Assembly (NCBI GenBank): GCA_025774865.1
Contig: JALGZO010000318.1
Location: forward strand, 1-9,575
DNA from: a bacterium
GTDB lineage: Bacteria; ARS69
Reading direction: 5' to 3'
DNA length: 9,575 nucleotides
Positions within the stretch are counted from its first letter, which is position 1. Each line of letters opens with the position of its first letter. Position numbers and translations under genes: made by a program. Below, one piece after another: positions 6,226 through 9,575 of the stretch. The notes under the pieces are model-generated. The model saw only the letters and a list, made by a program, of their open reading frames with translations. It did not search any database and was not told where the DNA came from.

Positions 6226-7134
6226 GTGAGCGACCAAGACCGCCCCGGGGGCCCCGCCCTTCTCTCCGCCGCGACGATTGCGCGCCTCGGTGCCATGGAC
6301 GTCCGAGCTCGCGCCGTGGTGGAGGGGTTCGTCGCGGGACTCCACAAGTCTCCCTACAAGGGATTCAGCGTGGAGTTCGCCGAGCATCGGCAGTACATCC
6401 CGGGCGATCCGATCAAGAACATCGACTGGAAGGTGTACGGCAAGTCCGATCGCTTCTATGTGAAGGAGTTCGAAGAAGAGACGAACCTCCGGGCGTACCT
6501 CGTGCTCGATGGCTCCGCGTCGATGGGCTACTCGACGCAGGAGGTCTCGAAGTTCGACTACGGTCGCTACCTCTCGGCCGCGCTCGCTTACCTGATGCTT
6601 CGCCAGCAGGATTCGGTGGGCCTTCTGCTGTTCGACCGCGAGATCCGCCGGTTCGTCCCGCCCCGCTCCGTCGGAAAGCATCTCCGCGTGATTCTGACGG
6701 AACTGGAGCACGCGCGCGCGGCAGAGGAGACGCGGCTCGCCGAGACCCTGCATCGGCTCGCCGATCGCGTGAAGCGCCGCGGGCTCGTCATCCTCATGAG
6801 CGACCTCTTCGACGACCAGGACGAAGTGCTCTTGGCGCTACGGCACTTCCGCCACAAGCGGAACGAGGTGATCGTGTTCCACATTCTGGACGAGGCCGAG
6901 CGTCGGTTCGGGTTTCAACGGGAGGCGATCTTTCGCGATCTCGAGACGGACGAGGAGATGCTCGTGCGGCCGTGGGAGATCCAGCGTGAGTACCGAAAGA
7001 GCGTCGACGAGTGGACGGACCGTTACCGCCGCCGCTGCCGGGAGATCGGCGTCGACTACGTTCCGATGAACACCGAGACTCCCTTCGACACGGCGCTTCT
7101 CGCGTATTTGGACAAGCGGAGGCGGGTGGGTTGA
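6226..7134 (+). CDS. DUF58 domain protein (MoxR partner)
   Basis: A 302-residue soluble DUF58 protein with a vWA-like fold; the function of the family is not firmly known, but it is regularly encoded between moxR and vWA/bat genes. RARAVVEGF...GLHKSPYKGFSVEFAEHR (about 27-55), YIPGD (57-61) and DWKVYGKSDRFYVKEFEEET (67-86) are the signature block. LVLDGSASM (92-100) supplies a DxSxS metal-site motif, and LVILMSDLFDD (187-197) matches a later vWA strand. There is no predicted signal peptide or membrane segment, unlike longer DUF58 proteins. The start is GTG 6226, which keeps the conserved segment ahead of RARAVVEG. An internal ATG at 6295 would cut into it. The ribosome-binding site is weak, so translation may depend on coupling to the MoxR gene 8 bases upstream. 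The stop overlaps the next start as TTGA. Confidence 0.92.
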   Translation: MSDQDRPGGPALLSAATIARLGAMDVRARAVVEGFVAGLHKSPYKGFSVEFAEHRQYIPGDPIKNIDWKVYGKSDRFYVKEFEEETNLRAYLVLDGSASMGYSTQEVSKFDYGRYLSAALAYLMLRQQDSVGLLLFDREIRRFVPPRSVGKHLRVILTELEHARAAEETRLAETLHRLADRVKRRGLVILMSDLFDDQDEVLLALRHFRHKRNEVIVFHILDEAERRFGFQREAIFRDLETDEEMLVRPWEIQREYRKSVDEWTDRYRRRCREIGVDYVPMNTETPFDTALLAYLDKRRRVG

Positions 7135-9218
7135 CGTTCCTCAACCCGTTCTTCCTGCTCGGCCTGCTCGGCATGAGCGTGCCGCTGGTGATCCACCTGC
7201 TGAGCCGGCGGACGGCGCGGCGCGTGGACTTCTCGTCGCTGGAGTTCCTGCGCAACCTCGAGCGCAAGAGCATGAGACGCGTCCGCATCCGTCAGCTCCT
7301 GCTACTCCTGGCGCGGATGCTGCTCATCGCGGCGGTCGCCGTCGCCATGGCCCGTCCCACTCTGACCGGGCTCTCCGCCGGCGAGGGCCGGGGCCGCACG
7401 TCGGCGGTGCTCGTTCTCGACGCCAGCTACTCGATGAGCGCGCGCACGCAGAACGAGCCCCTGTTCGAGGAGGCGAAAGGCGTCGCCCGCCGGATTCTCG
7501 AGACGTTCGACGACGGCGACGAGATCACTCTGTTCGTGCCCGGGAGCTCGGAGGCCTCGAGGGCCGAAGGAATCCGGGATCTGGGCCTCGTGCGCGAGCG
7601 TGTCAACGCGGCCGGACCGGGACAGGGCGCCGTGGACGTGGCGCAGGCAGTGCGGGAGGCGGTTCGGGCCCTCGACGGCGCGCGCCATCCGAACCGAGAG
7701 ATTCACGTAGTCAGCGATTTCCAGCAATCCGCGTGGGATCGTCTCACCACGGACGACGCCTTTCCCACGGATGTCGGCCTGTTCCTCTTCCCGATCGGCG
7801 AGGAGACGCCGCCGAACTCGTGGGTGGAGTCGGTGGATTTCGCGGGACAGATCCTGGAGCGTGGATCACCGATCGAGTTCCGGGCGGTCGTCGCATCGGG
7901 GCCGTCGTTCGGTCCGAAGGAAGTCGAAGTGGAGTTGGAGATCGACGGGAGGGTCACCGACCGGCGTCGGATCGATCTCGGCCCGTCGTCGCGCGTCGCG
8001 CTCACGTTTCGTGAGACGTTCGCGGAGGATGGAGTCCATCTCGGTCAGGTCACGATCCGGAGTGGAGAGGGCCTCTCGGAGGATGATCGCCGGCATTTCA
8101 CGTTGCGGACGGCACGCGACGTTCCGGTTCTCTTGGTCGCCGGCAGTCCGGAGAGTGGCCGCTACCTGAAAGCGGCGCTCGCTCCCGCGGGCGCCACCGC
8201 CGGCAGTTTCTCGGTGCGCGAGGGAAGCCCCCGCGACTTGACGAGTGCGTCGCGGGAGAGAGAAGCGGTCGTGATCGTCGCGGACGTGGAGCGACTCGGC
8301 GACGGCGAGCTCACGGGCCTGAAGGCCCATCTCTCCGAGGGAGGCGGGCTCCTGGTGTTCCCCGGCCCCAAGCTCGACGCCGCGGCCTGGGGTCGCTCGT
8401 TCCTCCCGAAGTTCCTTCCGGGATCGCTCGCGGACCTCCGGAGCGACCCGGACGCCATCATGATCTCGAACGTCGATTCTTCCCATCCGCTGTTCGAGGT
8501 GTTTCGCGAAGGCGAGGGCGGGCTCACCGAAGTCCGATTCACGCGCACGCTGCAGTTTCGCCCGCAAGCGGGGACCGCCGTTCTGGCAAGTTACTCCACC
8601 GGCGATCCGGCGATCGTGGAGTCGTCGCTCTTGCCGGGGCGGGTGCTGTTCTTCACGTCGTCGCTGGATCCCGCGTGGAGTGACTTGCCGCTCACCGGCA
8701 CCTTCGTTCCGCTCCTCCACGAGGCGGTTCGCTACCTCTCCGAGAGCAGCTCGAAATCGGCGCACGAGATCGACGTGGGCCACAGCGCGACCGTTTGGCT
8801 GCCCTCGGTACCCGAGGGTGGCGGCGTCACGCTCCGAAGTCCCGGGGGCGACACGCGCGTCGTCGGATTGGAGCCCGGTCCCGGAGGGTACGCGCTCGAG
8901 TTGCCCGAAGCCGACGTTCCCGGCTTCTGGACGTTCGAGTCGGCCGCGGCGGAGACGCTCGTGGCGCTCGCGGCGAGCATTCCCGCCCGAGAGTCCGACC
9001 TCACGCGAGTGCCGGCGACGGAGATCGGCGACCGTTACGAAGGAGCGAGAAGTGCGGTGCTCGGCAGTGGGGAGGGGTTGACCCGCGAGGTTCGCGAGGC
9101 TCGACTCGGACGCGAGATCGGCCGCGCCTTTCTGTGGGCGGCCGCTCTTCTCCTGATCGCGGAGATGCTCCTCGCCGCTCGGGCTCGCGCGCCAGTCGCC
9201 GAGGGTGCCGATTCGTGA
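7131..9218 (+). CDS. BatA/vWA-domain membrane protein with GATase-like domain
   Basis: A 695-residue inner-membrane protein of the BatA (aerotolerance regulator N-terminal) type. Two N-terminal membrane segments lie at about 3-23 and 54-76, flanking the conserved RRTARRVDFSSLEFLR (26-41). A vWA-like domain follows (about 92-225) with DASYS (97-101) and VVSDFQQSAWD (193-203). Next come an Ig-like beta region (about 230-325) and a class I glutamine amidotransferase-like fold (about 331-535, including VPVLLVAGSP and the conserved end DLPLTGTFVPLL). A last membrane segment is near 667-684. The start is TTG 7131, with GGAGG eight bases upstream and a TTGA overlap with the DUF58 stop; the open frame to 7011 is an antisense-free but unneeded extension. 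The role is inferred as an envelope partner of MoxR/DUF58. The Thr usually found in the second metal-site motif is not evident (GAVDVAQAV, 166-174). Confidence 0.9.
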   Translation: MTFLNPFFLLGLLGMSVPLVIHLLSRRTARRVDFSSLEFLRNLERKSMRRVRIRQLLLLLARMLLIAAVAVAMARPTLTGLSAGEGRGRTSAVLVLDASYSMSARTQNEPLFEEAKGVARRILETFDDGDEITLFVPGSSEASRAEGIRDLGLVRERVNAAGPGQGAVDVAQAVREAVRALDGARHPNREIHVVSDFQQSAWDRLTTDDAFPTDVGLFLFPIGEETPPNSWVESVDFAGQILERGSPIEFRAVVASGPSFGPKEVEVELEIDGRVTDRRRIDLGPSSRVALTFRETFAEDGVHLGQVTIRSGEGLSEDDRRHFTLRTARDVPVLLVAGSPESGRYLKAALAPAGATAGSFSVREGSPRDLTSASREREAVVIVADVERLGDGELTGLKAHLSEGGGLLVFPGPKLDAAAWGRSFLPKFLPGSLADLRSDPDAIMISNVDSSHPLFEVFREGEGGLTEVRFTRTLQFRPQAGTAVLASYSTGDPAIVESSLLPGRVLFFTSSLDPAWSDLPLTGTFVPLLHEAVRYLSESSSKSAHEIDVGHSATVWLPSVPEGGGVTLRSPGGDTRVVGLEPGPGGYALELPEADVPGFWTFESAAAETLVALAASIPARESDLTRVPATEIGDRYEGARSAVLGSGEGLTREVREARLGREIGRAFLWAAALLLIAEMLLAARARAPVAEGADS

Positions 9219-9575
9219 GCATTGTCCAGGAGATCCTCCAGCGGGTCACCGCCGATCGCGAAATCGTCCGCGCGATCGACGATCTTCGGTCTTCGGACGA
9301 CGCCTGCCTCACCGGTCTCGCCTGCAGCGCGAAGGCGATGACGCTGGCCCGACTCCGGCGGGAAGCGGACCGGTCGCTTCTGGTCGTGGTGGCGACCCAG
9401 GAAGAGGCCGAGGCCCTGCTGGGCGATCTGGAGGTCTGCCTCGACGGAGAGCGCGTCTTCTTCTTCGCGGACACGGAGGTCATCCCCTACGACCGCCGCT
9501 CGCCGCACGTCGGGCTCCTCGGCGAGCGCATCCCCGCGCTGGCCGCCCTGGCTCGGTCCCGCTCGGCCGTCGTCG
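9215..9575 (+). CDS. mfd: Transcription-repair coupling factor Mfd, N-terminal part (cut by window edge)
   Basis: The first 120 residues of a protein that continues past the right edge, so no stop is seen. Mfd removes RNA polymerase stalled at DNA damage and recruits UvrA. The visible piece matches its UvrB-like N-terminal domain. LTGLACSAKAMTLARL (32-47) corresponds to the degenerate P-loop region. VVVATQEEAEALLGDL (57-72) follows, then the characteristic FFADTEVIPYDRRSPHVG (83-100) and ERIPALAAL (104-112). The start is GTG 9215, overlapping the BatA-type stop as GTGA, with GAGG about 10 bases upstream. The ATPase, RNAP-interaction and translocase domains lie outside. UvrB itself also has an N-terminal helicase fold, but the IPYD-SPH pattern and the missing canonical Walker A favour Mfd. 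Confidence 0.88.
   Translation, partial: MSIVQEILQRVTADREIVRAIDDLRSSDDACLTGLACSAKAMTLARLRREADRSLLVVVATQEEAEALLGDLEVCLDGERVFFFADTEVIPYDRRSPHVGLLGERIPALAALARSRSAVV

Noticed and set aside
7866-8783. 305-residue minus-strand open frame opposite the BatA-type gene
   Set aside because: It is the shadow of a real plus-strand gene with conserved domains; no ribosome-binding site or motif was seen.
1-9575. CRISPR array, tRNA, transposase or phage genes
   Set aside because: No regularly spaced repeats, no tRNA-like cloverleaf noticed by eye, and every sizeable coding region is explained by a chromosomal housekeeping or regulatory family.

Overview
This is a GC-rich (roughly two-thirds G+C), gene-dense bacterial chromosomal segment with nine coding regions. 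It has few intergenic gaps, many GTG/TTG starts and several 4-nt stop/start overlaps. The mix of genes (an NtrC/NtrX-type sigma-54 activator, a MoxR-DUF58-BatA set, SDR-type threonine dehydrogenase and Mfd) and the base composition suggest an uncultivated Gram-negative lineage, perhaps from the FCB side such as Eisenbacteria- or Gemmatimonadota-like. That placement is a guess from style, not from a marker gene. No rRNA, tRNA, CRISPR array, insertion sequence or transposase was seen.

Left part, minus strand (159-2092): a class I SAM-dependent methyltransferase followed by a PAPS-dependent sulfotransferase, arranged as a two-gene operon. Both look like small-molecule or glycan tailoring enzymes. 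Just past the sulfotransferase stop lies a striking 32-bp, one-mismatch inverted repeat (9-40 / 100-131). It is followed on the minus strand by a short T run and may end this transcript. A 174-bp divergent intergenic region (2093-2266) separates this operon from the plus-strand genes.

Middle, plus strand (2267-5091): an SDR-family L-threonine 3-dehydrogenase overlaps by ATGA an ArsR-type winged-helix regulator that lacks obvious metal ligands and has a Pro/Ser/Arg-rich tail. Fifteen bases on is a complete sigma-54-dependent response regulator (receiver, AAA+ and Fis-type HTH). No partner histidine kinase and no 2-amino-3-ketobutyrate CoA ligase (kbl) is present in the window.

Right part, plus strand (5195-9575): after a gap holding a GC-rich hairpin comes a tight operon of a MoxR AAA+ ATPase, a DUF58 protein and a large membrane-anchored BatA/vWA protein with a GATase-like domain. 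The N-terminal part of mfd (transcription-repair coupling factor) follows, overlapping the BatA stop by GTGA and running off the right edge. MoxR, DUF58 and vWA/BatA proteins are known to be encoded together and are thought to act as a chaperone-like or envelope-maturation system. Linkage of mfd to that operon is the most notable piece of gene order here. Overall the window reads as mostly ordinary housekeeping and regulatory DNA. I see no convincing evidence of a wholly new defence or mobile system.
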